Shown here piece by piece: positions 8,332 through 16,269 of a stretch of DNA of 64,000 nucleotides. Location of the stretch: contig JBDTSP010000010.1 in NCBI GenBank assembly GCA_039931065.1, forward strand, positions 100,552-164,551, in the 5' to 3' direction. The translations under genes were made by a program, and so were the position numbers. The notes under the pieces are model-generated. The model had not been told where the DNA came from, did no database searches, and saw only the letters and a program-made list of their open reading frames with translations. This DNA comes from CADEED01 sp039931065. Lineage in GTDB: Bacteria > Pseudomonadota > Gammaproteobacteria > Steroidobacterales > Steroidobacteraceae. Positions within the stretch are counted from its first letter, which is position 1. The number at the start of each line of letters is the position of its first letter.

Positions 8332-11300
8332 ATGCTGACTCGCATCCGTAGCCTGCTCGTCGCCAATCGCGGTGAAATCGCGATCCGAGTCATGCGCGCA
8401 GCCAGCGAACTGGGGATCCGTCACGTCGGCATCTATTCCCAGGAAGACCGCTTTTCGCTGCACCGGACCAAGGCGGACGAGGCCTATCTCGTGGGCCGCG
8501 GCAAGGCGCCGGTCGATGCGTATCTCGACATCGAAGACATCCTGCGGATCGCGGTCGAAGCCAAGGTGGATGCGATTCATCCTGGATATGGTTTCCTCTC
8601 CGAGAATCCCGACTTCGTCGAGGCCTGCAATCGCGAGGGCATCATCTTCATCGGGCCGACGCCCGACATCATGCGCACGCTCGGCAACAAGGTCGCGGCG
8701 CGCAACCTAGCTACTTCGGCGGGCGTACCGGTGATGCCGGCGACTCCGCCATTGCCGGCCGACATCGAAACTTCCAAGATTCAGGCCGCGAAAGTCGGCT
8801 ACCCGGTCATGCTCAAGGCGAGCTGGGGCGGCGGCGGGCGCGGCATGCGCGTCATCGAGAGCGACGCACAGCTCACGGAGCTGCTGCCGGTGGCGCGGCG
8901 CGAAGCCAAGGCGGGTTTCGGCAACGATGAGGTCTACCTCGAGAAGCTGGTGCGCAAGGCGCGGCACATCGAAGTGCAGATCCTGGGCGATACCCACGGC
9001 AACCTCGTGCACCTGTTCGAGCGCGATTGCACGGTGCAGCGTCGCAACCAGAAAGTGGTTGAGCGCGCCCCGGCCGCCTTTCTGAGCGATGCGCAACGCG
9101 CCGAGCTCTGCGGTTACGCGCTGCAGATCGGCCGTGCCGTGAAATATCGCAATGCCGGCACCGTGGAATTCCTGCAGGACGCCGAGACCGGCAAGTTCTA
9201 TTTCATCGAGGTCAATCCACGCATCCAGGTCGAACACACGGTCACCGAGGCCGTGACCAATATCGACCTCGTGAAAGCGCAGATCCGGATCGCCGACGGC
9301 GCGAAAATCGGTGAAGAGGCGAGTGGAGTTCCGAAGCAGGAAGACATCCACCTGACCTCGCACGCCTTGCAGTGCCGCGTCACGACGGAAGACCCCGAGA
9401 ACGGTTTCTCGCCCGACTACGGCAAGATCACCGCCTACCGCTCGCCCGCGGGCTTCGGCATTCGCCTCGATGCAGGCACCGCGTATGCCGGCGCCATCCT
9501 GACGCGCTCGTACGATTCGATGCTGGTGAAGGTGACCGCCTGGGCGCCGAGCCCGGTCGAGGCGATCGCGCGTATGCATCGCGCGTTATGGGAATTCCGC
9601 ATCCGCGGCGTGGCCACGAACCTGCGCTTCCTCGACCAGGTGATCACGCACCCGAAATTCGCGCACGCCGAGTACACGACCAAGTTCATCGACGAGACGC
9701 CCGAACTCTTCAAGTGGGAAAAGAAGCGCGATCGCGCCACGCGCATCCTCTCCTTCATCGGCGAGACCATCGTCAACGGCAACCCGGAAGTGAAGGGGCG
9801 CCTGAAGCCCAAGTCCATGGTCCTCGCGCGCATGCCGAAGGCGAACGTCGCGAAGGCGCCGCCAGCCGGCACGAAACAGAAATTCGACGAGCTCGGCGCG
9901 GAAGGATTCTCGAAGTGGATGCTGGCGCAGGAGCGCGTGCTCGTCACCGATACCACGATGCGCGACGCGCATCAGTCGCTGCTGGCGACGCGTATGCGTC
10001 AGCCGGACATGACGGCGATCGCGCCTTACTACGCGCACCTGATGCCGCAGCTCTTCTCGATGGAGTGCTGGGGCGGCGCCACTTTCGACGTGGCGATGCG
10101 TTTCCTGCGTGAAGATCCCTGGTCGCGCCTCGAGCAGTTCCGCGCCGCGATGCCCAACCTGCTGCTGCAGATGTTGCTGCGCTCGGCGAATGCCGTCGGC
10201 TACACCAACTACCCGGACAACGTGGTGCGCGCCTTCGTCAAGCAGGCCGCCATCTCGGGTGTCGACGTGTTCCGCGTGTTCGATTCGCTCAACTGGGTCG
10301 AGAACATGCGCGTCGCCATCGATGCGGTGCGCGAAACCGGCAAGTTGTGCGAAGCGGCCATCTGTTACACCGGCAACCTGCACTCGCCGAAAGAGACCAA
10401 GTACACGCTCGACTACTACCTGCGGATGGGCCGCGAGCTCAAAGCCGCCGGAACGAACATTCTCGGCATCAAGGACATGGCCGGCCTTTGCCAACCCAAT
10501 GCCGCGTACACCTTGGTCAAGGCGCTGAAGGAGGAGCTCGGGCTGCCCGTGCATTTCCACACGCACGACACTTCCGGCATCGCGGCCGCGAGTGTGCTGG
10601 CCGCGGTTGCGGCCGGTGTCGACGCGATCGACGGCGCGGTGGACGCGATGAGCGGCCTCACTTCCCAGCCGAATCTCGGTTCCATCGTCGAGGCGCTGCG
10701 TTATTCGCCGCGCGACACCGGCATCGATCCTTCGAACCTGCGGTCGATCTCCATGTACTGGGAGCAGGTGCGCAAGAACTACCTCGCGTTCGAGAGCGAC
10801 ATCCGCTCCGGCGCCTCCGAGGTGTACGTGCACGGCATGCCCGGTGGCCAGTACACCAACCTCAAGGAACAGGCACGTTCGGTCGGTCTCGACGACGCCC
10901 GCTGGCCCGAGGTTTCACAGGCGTATGCCGACGTGAACCAGATGTTCGGCAACATCGTGAAAGTCACGCCGTCCTCGAAAGTGGTCGGCGATCTCGCATT
11001 GATGATGGTGTCGAGCGGCATCACGAAAGAGGCGGTGCTCGATCCGGACGTCGAAGTCGCGTTCCCGGAATCCGTGGTGCAGATGATGCGTGGCGATCTC
11101 GGCCGGCCCGAAGGCGGCTGGCCCGAAGGCATCCAGAAAAAGGTGCTGAAGGATCAGAAGCCGCTGCCAGGAAGACCCGGCGCAGCACTGCAGCCGCTCG
11201 ACCTGACCGTCGAACGCAAGCAGCTGGATGAGAAGTTAGGACGTCCCGCGACGGATACACAGTTCGCGTCCTATCTCATGTATCCCAAGGTGTTCCTCGA

Positions 11301-11781
11301 CTACGCGCGTGACCGAGCCGCATATGGGGACTGCGCGATCTTGCCGACGCCGGTGTTCTTCTACGGCATGGAGCCCGGGGACGAGGTCAGCGTCGACATC
11401 GAGCGCGGCAAGACGCTGATCGTGCGTTTCGTGGCATTGTCGGAAGTCCGCGATGACGGTACGCGGCAGGTGTTCTTCGAGTTGAACGGGCAGCCGCGCT
11501 CGATCGTCGTCACCGACCGGTCGCAGGTGGCCAAGCGGCCGCCGCAGCGCAAGATGGAAGCGGGCAATACGAAACATGTCGGCGCGCCGATGCCCGGTAC
11601 CATCGCGACGGTGAAGGCCGTGGTCGGCGCGAAAGTCGTCAAGGGCGATCTGCTGCTGACGATGGAAGCCATGAAGATGGAGACCAGCGTGCGCGCTGAG
11701 GGCGACGGGACCGTCGCCGAAGTGCTGGCAAAGCCGGGGTTGCAGGTCGACGCGAAGGACTTGTTAGTCGTATTGAGTTGA
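8332..11781 (+). CDS. pyc: Pyruvate carboxylase, single-chain
   Basis: Biotin enzyme of 1149 residues that carboxylates pyruvate to oxaloacetate with ATP and bicarbonate, refilling the TCA cycle. Domains in order: biotin carboxylase (about 1-460, with a GGGGRGMRV ATP-grasp loop and FIEVNPRIQVEHTVTE), carboxyltransferase (about 535-830, starting TTMRDAHQSLLATRMR), the allosteric/tetramerisation linker, and a biotin carrier domain with MEAMKMET. Biotin should attach to Lys1115. The single-chain form is present here rather than the two-subunit form used by some proteobacteria. The leader contains two tandem palindromes. Confidence 0.95.
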   Translation: MLTRIRSLLVANRGEIAIRVMRAASELGIRHVGIYSQEDRFSLHRTKADEAYLVGRGKAPVDAYLDIEDILRIAVEAKVDAIHPGYGFLSENPDFVEACNREGIIFIGPTPDIMRTLGNKVAARNLATSAGVPVMPATPPLPADIETSKIQAAKVGYPVMLKASWGGGGRGMRVIESDAQLTELLPVARREAKAGFGNDEVYLEKLVRKARHIEVQILGDTHGNLVHLFERDCTVQRRNQKVVERAPAAFLSDAQRAELCGYALQIGRAVKYRNAGTVEFLQDAETGKFYFIEVNPRIQVEHTVTEAVTNIDLVKAQIRIADGAKIGEEASGVPKQEDIHLTSHALQCRVTTEDPENGFSPDYGKITAYRSPAGFGIRLDAGTAYAGAILTRSYDSMLVKVTAWAPSPVEAIARMHRALWEFRIRGVATNLRFLDQVITHPKFAHAEYTTKFIDETPELFKWEKKRDRATRILSFIGETIVNGNPEVKGRLKPKSMVLARMPKANVAKAPPAGTKQKFDELGAEGFSKWMLAQERVLVTDTTMRDAHQSLLATRMRQPDMTAIAPYYAHLMPQLFSMECWGGATFDVAMRFLREDPWSRLEQFRAAMPNLLLQMLLRSANAVGYTNYPDNVVRAFVKQAAISGVDVFRVFDSLNWVENMRVAIDAVRETGKLCEAAICYTGNLHSPKETKYTLDYYLRMGRELKAAGTNILGIKDMAGLCQPNAAYTLVKALKEELGLPVHFHTHDTSGIAAASVLAAVAAGVDAIDGAVDAMSGLTSQPNLGSIVEALRYSPRDTGIDPSNLRSISMYWEQVRKNYLAFESDIRSGASEVYVHGMPGGQYTNLKEQARSVGLDDARWPEVSQAYADVNQMFGNIVKVTPSSKVVGDLALMMVSSGITKEAVLDPDVEVAFPESVVQMMRGDLGRPEGGWPEGIQKKVLKDQKPLPGRPGAALQPLDLTVERKQLDEKLGRPATDTQFASYLMYPKVFLDYARDRAAYGDCAILPTPVFFYGMEPGDEVSVDIERGKTLIVRFVALSEVRDDGTRQVFFELNGQPRSIVVTDRSQVAKRPPQRKMEAGNTKHVGAPMPGTIATVKAVVGAKVVKGDLLLTMEAMKMETSVRAEGDGTVAEVLAKPGLQVDAKDLLVVLS

Positions 11782-11796
11782 GCCGGGGGGTGAACA

Positions 11797-12510
11797 GTGC
11801 GCGTGCAAATCGTGGGGTTTCTGCTCGGCCTGTCATGCCTGGCGAACGCAGCACCGGCTGACAAGCCGGCGAGTTTTCCGCTGGTATCCGCCGCGGGGCT
11901 GACCCCGGTCGACGTCGATGTCGTGCCTGCGAAATTGCGCGGAAAATCCGGCGTGCGTGTGACTTTGAAAGCGGACGTGCGCGAGCGGCTGCTCGCCATG
12001 AGTCCCGCCGACCGGCAGGTCGAGCCGCTGGTGATGATCGACGGCACCGATTTCAGCGATGGCACCATCGAAGTCGAAATCGCGGGGGACGTGCAATCCG
12101 GGCAGTTCGAAGGCGCACGCGGGTTCGTTGGCATCGCATTCCGCGTGCAGCCGGATAAACGCACGTACGACGCCTTTTACCTGCGACCCACCAACGGGCG
12201 CGCGGACGATCAGGTGCGACGCAACCACTCGGTGCAATACATCTCGCACCCGCAGTGGAGCTGGGACCGGCTGCGACAGGAATTTCCAGCGAAGTACGAG
12301 TCGTATGTCGATCTCGTGCCTGGAGAGTGGACGCGGATCCGCATCGAGGTGCATGGCGAGCAGGCGCGGCTCTATGTTCGCGGCGCCGAACAGCCGGTGC
12401 TGGTGGTCAACGATCTCAAGTCCGGCGCGAGCGGGCGTGGAGCGATCGCGTTGTGGCTCGACGTCAGCACGATCGCGCACTTTCGCAATCTCACCGTCAA
12501 ACCACGGTAA
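11797..12510 (+). CDS. Secreted concanavalin-A-like (DUF1080/LamG-type) protein
   Basis: Exported protein of 237 residues with signal peptide MRVQIVGFLLGLSCLANA. It starts at a GTG preceded by a G-rich ribosome-binding stretch 15 bp after the pyc stop, so it may be read through from pyc. The middle (GFVGIAFRVQPDKRTYDAFYL, then a SVQYISHP segment) and the end (WTRIRIEVHGEQARLYV) show the beta-sandwich pattern of DUF1080/laminin-G-like carbohydrate-binding or glycosidase-associated proteins. No catalytic residues can be named. Its link to pyc is only positional. Confidence 0.7.
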   Translation: MRVQIVGFLLGLSCLANAAPADKPASFPLVSAAGLTPVDVDVVPAKLRGKSGVRVTLKADVRERLLAMSPADRQVEPLVMIDGTDFSDGTIEVEIAGDVQSGQFEGARGFVGIAFRVQPDKRTYDAFYLRPTNGRADDQVRRNHSVQYISHPQWSWDRLRQEFPAKYESYVDLVPGEWTRIRIEVHGEQARLYVRGAEQPVLVVNDLKSGASGRGAIALWLDVSTIAHFRNLTVKPR

Positions 12511-12635
12511 TTGCAGGCTCTGTGCCCCTGGATCTAACTAGAGCCGCGGAACGCCGATTTCGCTGGGCCAGGGACATCGCACTGGTTTTTGACCTTCAAT
12601 GGCGAACGATTTGAGCCCCTTCAGCAATTTCGCGC

Positions 12636-12821
12636 TCAGCGATAGCGGTAGAGGCGCACCTTCTGGATCTGGAACTGCCCCGGCGGCAGGCGGATGTGTC
12701 GGCCCTGGTGAGTCTGATCTCCGTTCAACCTGCGGCCCGCGATCCACTTGCCATACTGGTCGAACACGCCTTCCTCGGCGACATCGATGCCGACCAGTGG
12801 CGGCCCGCCGTCGGCGCCCAT
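12636..12821 (-). pseudogene. C-terminal remnant of a DUF5597-type glycoside hydrolase
   Basis: The minus strand encodes about 61 residues including GIDVAEEGVFDQYGKWIAG and RRLNGDQTHQGRHIRLPPG, ending in RVRLYRYR-like QKVRLYRYR and a stop. This reads like the extreme C-terminus of beta-galactosidase-like proteins that carry a DUF5597 tail. Upstream of about 12821 the reading frame loses similarity and runs into the nrd promoter region, so the catalytic domain is gone. I read it as a gene fragment left by deletion. The family match is from memory of the motif and is not certain. The flanking 12511-12635 holds nothing I can identify. Confidence 0.55.
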
Positions 12822-12900
12822 TCGTGGCTCGCGTGGTAGTCGACAACAGACCGGCGACGACGAATCCCATCCACTGCAAAACTTTTTCACGACTTCGCTG

Positions 12901-12945
12901 CCGCGAGATGTTGACAATCCATCGACAAAAAACACAACATCTTGT
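12901..12945 (+). promoter_or_regulatory. NrdR boxes overlapping the nrdAB promoter
   Basis: ACACAACATCTTGT (12932-12945) matches 13 of 14 positions of the NrdR box consensus ACACWATATMTWGT. Exactly 31 bp upstream, 12901-12914 matches 8 of 14 positions. Tandem NrdR boxes usually lie about three helical turns apart, so the spacing fits. A TTGACA -35 hexamer (12911-12916) lies between the two centres, and any -10 would overlap the strong box. This places NrdR-ATP/dATP repression on the downstream reductase operon. Confidence 0.72.
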
Positions 12946-12949
12946 CGTG

Positions 12950-13163
12950 CATCGGTTCACGCGCGAGCGTGATGAAAAGGGAACACGGTCAGAGGAAATC
13001 CTGAAAAAGACTTCCGCCAATCCGTGGCTGCCCCCGCAACTGTAGACCGCGAGCGATTCTTCGCAACCTCTTGAGGTAGTTAGGCCACTGGGAGCCGCAG
13101 GGTTCTTGGGAAGGCCGGAAGTTCGTGACCGAGCGGTGAGCCAGGAGACCTGCCGGGCACACT
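12950..13163 (+). promoter_or_regulatory. Cobalamin (B12) riboswitch controlling nrdAB
   Basis: The leader carries the conserved cobalamin-riboswitch boxes in order: AAAAGGGAACACGGT (from about 12975), GCTGCCCCCGCAACTGTA (13027-13044), the GCCACTGGG...GGGAAGGCCGG segment (13083-13117) and the B12 box GAGCCAGGAGACCTGCCGGG (13138-13157). A possible expression-platform stem pairs CGGACGG (13176-13182) with CCGTCCG (13214-13220) ahead of the GGGAGAG ribosome-binding site of nrdA. Adenosylcobalamin binding would be expected to lower expression of this B12-independent reductase. Confidence 0.92.
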
Positions 13164-13268
13164 TTAACTTCTGAACGGACGGGGTGTTCCGGCAGCAGCG
13201 TCGAAGCTTTCTGCCGTCCGCAGAATTTCGCGCCGCTCCGCTCTCCCCGAAGAACCAGGGAGAGAGCG

Positions 13269-15191
13269 ATGTCTACTCGGACGGCGGCAGAGGGAATTTC
13301 CGGACACGCCCGCGCAAAAAAAACGCCACCTCGCAAGATTACCGGCGTCATGCCCCTGACTCCCGGCAGCGATGGCGCCAAGGCCGCGCCCGCCGCGATT
13401 ACCGTGATCACCGACCCCACGCGCGATTCGCTGCTGACGAACTTCGGCCGCGCCACGCTGCAGGACCGTTATCTCCTCGTCGGCGAAACCACGCAGGATC
13501 TCTTCGCCCGGGTCGCGCGCGCCTATGGCGACGACGCGGCGCACGCGCAACGGCTGTATGACTACATGTCGAAGCTGTGGTTCCTGCCCGCCACCCCGAT
13601 CCTGAGCAATGGCGGCACCTCGCGCGGCCTGCCCATTTCCTGCTTTCTGAATGCGGTCGAAGACAATCTCGACGGCATCGTGAGCACGTGGACCGAGAAC
13701 GTCTGGCTGGCCTCGAACGGCGGCGGGATCGGTACCTACTGGGGCGGCGTGCGCTCGATCGGCGAAACGGTGAAGGGTTGCGGTCAGACCTCGGGGATCA
13801 TCCCGTTCGTGCGCGTGATGGACTCGCTCACGCTCGCGATCTCGCAGGGCTCGTTGCGGCGCGGTTCCGCGGCCGTGTACCTCGACGTACATCACCCGGA
13901 AATCGAGGAGTTCATCGAGATCCGCAAGCCGTCCGGTGACTTCAATCGCAAGAGCCTGAACCTGCACCACGGCATCTGCATCACCGACGAATTCATGCAG
14001 GCGGTGCGCGACGATCTGCCGTTTGCGTTACGCAGCCCGAAAAACGGCACGCAGCTGCGCTCGCTGTCGGCGCGACACCTGTGGCAGAAGATCCTCGAGA
14101 CGCGGCTGCAGACCGGCGAGCCGTACCTGTTGTTCAGCGACACGGCCAACAACCAGTTGAGCGCGCACCAGCGAGAGCTCGGCCTGAAAGTTCGCCAGTC
14201 GAATCTGTGCAGCGAGATCCTGCTGCCCACGGGCATCGATCACCACGGCAAGGCGCGCACGGCGGTGTGTTGCCTGTCGTCGGTGAACTTCGAAGCCTGG
14301 GAGCAGTGGCGCGATGAACCGCGGTTCATCGAAGACGTGCTGCGCATGCTCGACAACGTCTTGCAGGAATTCATCGATCACGCACCCGCCAGCATGGACA
14401 GCGCCAGATATTCCGCGTCGCGCGAGCGCTCGGTGGGGCTCGGGGCAATGGGTTTTCACTCCTGGCTGCAGAACAACGGCTTGCCGTTCGAAAGTGCGCT
14501 GGCGCGCGCGGCCAACCTGCGCATGTTCAAACACCTGCGCCGCGAGGCCGATGCCGCCTCGCGCGTGCTGGCCGAGGAGCGTGGCGCCTGCCCGGATGCC
14601 GCCGAGCGCGGCGCGCTGGAGCGCTTCAGCCACAAGCTCGCGATCGCGCCCACCGCCAGCATCTCGGTGATCTGCGGCGGCACCAGCGCCTGCATCGAGC
14701 CGATCCCGGCGAACATCTACACACACAAGACGCTGTCGGGCTCGTTCAGCGTGCGAAACCCGGCGCTGGCGAAGTTGCTCGGTACCAAGGGCCTCGACAT
14801 CGAGGAGACCTGGCAGTCGATCCTCGCGCACGAAGGTTCGGTGCAACACATCGAGGCCCTGAGTGAAGATGAAAAGTCGGTGTTCCGCACGGCCTTCGAG
14901 ATCGACCAGCGCTGGGTCATCGAGCTGGCCGCGGACCGCGCGCCTCTCATCTGCCAAGGCCAGTCGTTGAACCTCTATCTACGCAGCGACATCCACAAGT
15001 GGGACCTGCTGATGCTGCACTGGACGGCGTGGGAGCGCGGCGTGAAGTCGCTCTACTACTGCCGTTCGAAGAGCGTGCAGCGTGCCGGCTTCGCCGGCGT
15101 CGAAGCCGACAACACCCGCGTGCTCGCGGTCAAACCACTGGGCTCCGAGACCGACGGCGCCAAATACGACGAGTGCCTCTCATGTCAGTAA
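13269..15191 (+). CDS. nrdA: Class I ribonucleoside-diphosphate reductase, alpha subunit
   Basis: Catalytic subunit that reduces ribonucleotides to deoxyribonucleotides. The 640 residues carry the active-site cysteine near LPISCFLN (about Cys125), NLCSEILLP and CCLSSVNF, and a C-terminal CLSC pair that relays reducing power. It is about 120 residues shorter than E. coli NrdA, and no N-terminal ATP-cone is recognisable, so dATP feedback through that domain is probably absent. The start at 13269 follows a GGGAGAG ribosome-binding site. Its last 10 bases overlap nrdB. A cobalamin riboswitch and NrdR boxes precede it. Confidence 0.93.
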   Translation: MSTRTAAEGISGHARAKKTPPRKITGVMPLTPGSDGAKAAPAAITVITDPTRDSLLTNFGRATLQDRYLLVGETTQDLFARVARAYGDDAAHAQRLYDYMSKLWFLPATPILSNGGTSRGLPISCFLNAVEDNLDGIVSTWTENVWLASNGGGIGTYWGGVRSIGETVKGCGQTSGIIPFVRVMDSLTLAISQGSLRRGSAAVYLDVHHPEIEEFIEIRKPSGDFNRKSLNLHHGICITDEFMQAVRDDLPFALRSPKNGTQLRSLSARHLWQKILETRLQTGEPYLLFSDTANNQLSAHQRELGLKVRQSNLCSEILLPTGIDHHGKARTAVCCLSSVNFEAWEQWRDEPRFIEDVLRMLDNVLQEFIDHAPASMDSARYSASRERSVGLGAMGFHSWLQNNGLPFESALARAANLRMFKHLRREADAASRVLAEERGACPDAAERGALERFSHKLAIAPTASISVICGGTSACIEPIPANIYTHKTLSGSFSVRNPALAKLLGTKGLDIEETWQSILAHEGSVQHIEALSEDEKSVFRTAFEIDQRWVIELAADRAPLICQGQSLNLYLRSDIHKWDLLMLHWTAWERGVKSLYYCRSKSVQRAGFAGVEADNTRVLAVKPLGSETDGAKYDECLSCQ

Positions 15192-16246
15192 TCGCCACGC
15201 CCCAGCAGATCGAACTGATCGGAAGGCCAGGCCTGCTCACGCCCTCGCGGTCGTACAAGCCGTTTCGGTATCCGTGGGCGATCGAATACTGGCGCCGTCA
15301 GCAACAGATCCACTGGATGCCGGAGGAAATTCCTCTCGGTGAGGACTGCAAGGACTGGAACAGCCGCATCACCGACGCCGAGCGCAACCTGCTGACGCAG
15401 GTGTTCCGCTTCTTCACGCAGTCGGACGTCGAGGTGCAGGACAACTACATGGAGCGGTACGCGCGTGTGTTCCGCCCGACCGAGATCAAGATGATGCTGG
15501 CGGCCTTCGCCAACATGGAAACCGTGCACATCGCCGCCTACGCGTTGCTGCTCGAGACGCTCGGCATGCCCGACAGTGAATTCACCGCGTTCATGGACTA
15601 CTCGGCCATGCGCGACAAACACGACTATCTACAGGGTTTCGGGGTCGAGACGGACGCCGACACGTTGCGCACGCTCGCGATGTTCGGCGGGTTCACCGAA
15701 GGTCTGCAGCTGTTCGCGAGCTTCGCGATCCTGTTGAATTTTCCGCGGCACAACAAGATGCGCGGAATGGGGCAGGTGGTTTCCTGGAGCGTGCGCGATG
15801 AAACCCTGCACTGCGAGGGCATCATCCGGCTATTCCACACGTTCGCGCAGGAAACCGGCGCGTTGACCCAGTTCGTACGCGACGACATTGTTGACTGCGC
15901 CAGGACCGTCGTGAAACTCGAAGACCGCTTCGTCGACCTCGCGTTCGAGATGGGCCCGATCGAGGGATTGTCCGCCAGCGAGATCAAGGCCTACATCCGC
16001 TACATCGCCGACTGGCGGTTGAAGCAGCTCGGCCTGCCGCAGGTGTATGGCGTGAAAGAGCATCCGCTGCCCTGGCTCACGGCCATGTTGAATGGCGTCG
16101 AACACGCGAACTTCTTCGAGACGCGCGCCACCGAATACGCAAAGGCCGCGACCGGTGGTGCCTGGCACGGTGACGAGGGCGCGTGGGGCCTGTTCGAGAA
16201 GCGCGTGGCGCGGCGCGATCAACTGGAGTTGTTAGGCGGCAGCTAG
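15182..16246 (+). CDS. nrdB: Class I ribonucleoside-diphosphate reductase, beta subunit
   Basis: Radical-generating subunit of 354 residues. The start at 15182 (MSVIATPQQ) overlaps the nrdA 3' end by 10 bp, implying translational coupling. Metal-ligand and radical residues are visible in the pattern ExxHxxxY (ETVHIAAY, Glu113/His116/Tyr120), matching E115/H118/Y122 of E. coli NrdB, so a tyrosyl-radical metal centre is expected. RDETLHCEG supplies the later ligands. It ends at LELLGGS, 24 bp before the stop of the convergent EAL-domain gene. No nrdG, nrdI or nrdJ gene is present. Confidence 0.93.
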   Translation: MSVIATPQQIELIGRPGLLTPSRSYKPFRYPWAIEYWRRQQQIHWMPEEIPLGEDCKDWNSRITDAERNLLTQVFRFFTQSDVEVQDNYMERYARVFRPTEIKMMLAAFANMETVHIAAYALLLETLGMPDSEFTAFMDYSAMRDKHDYLQGFGVETDADTLRTLAMFGGFTEGLQLFASFAILLNFPRHNKMRGMGQVVSWSVRDETLHCEGIIRLFHTFAQETGALTQFVRDDIVDCARTVVKLEDRFVDLAFEMGPIEGLSASEIKAYIRYIADWRLKQLGLPQVYGVKEHPLPWLTAMLNGVEHANFFETRATEYAKAATGGAWHGDEGAWGLFEKRVARRDQLELLGGS

Positions 16247-16269
16247 GCAACGTCCGGTCGGCCGTGGAC

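Noticed and set aside
9586..10833. 415-residue ORF antisense to pyc
   Set aside because: His/Arg-rich shadow of the carboxyltransferase domain; no recognisable features.
12538..13020. 160-residue minus-strand ORF through the nrd leader
   Set aside because: It runs over the riboswitch and NrdR boxes, and its frame is shifted from the glycosidase fragment; not a protein.
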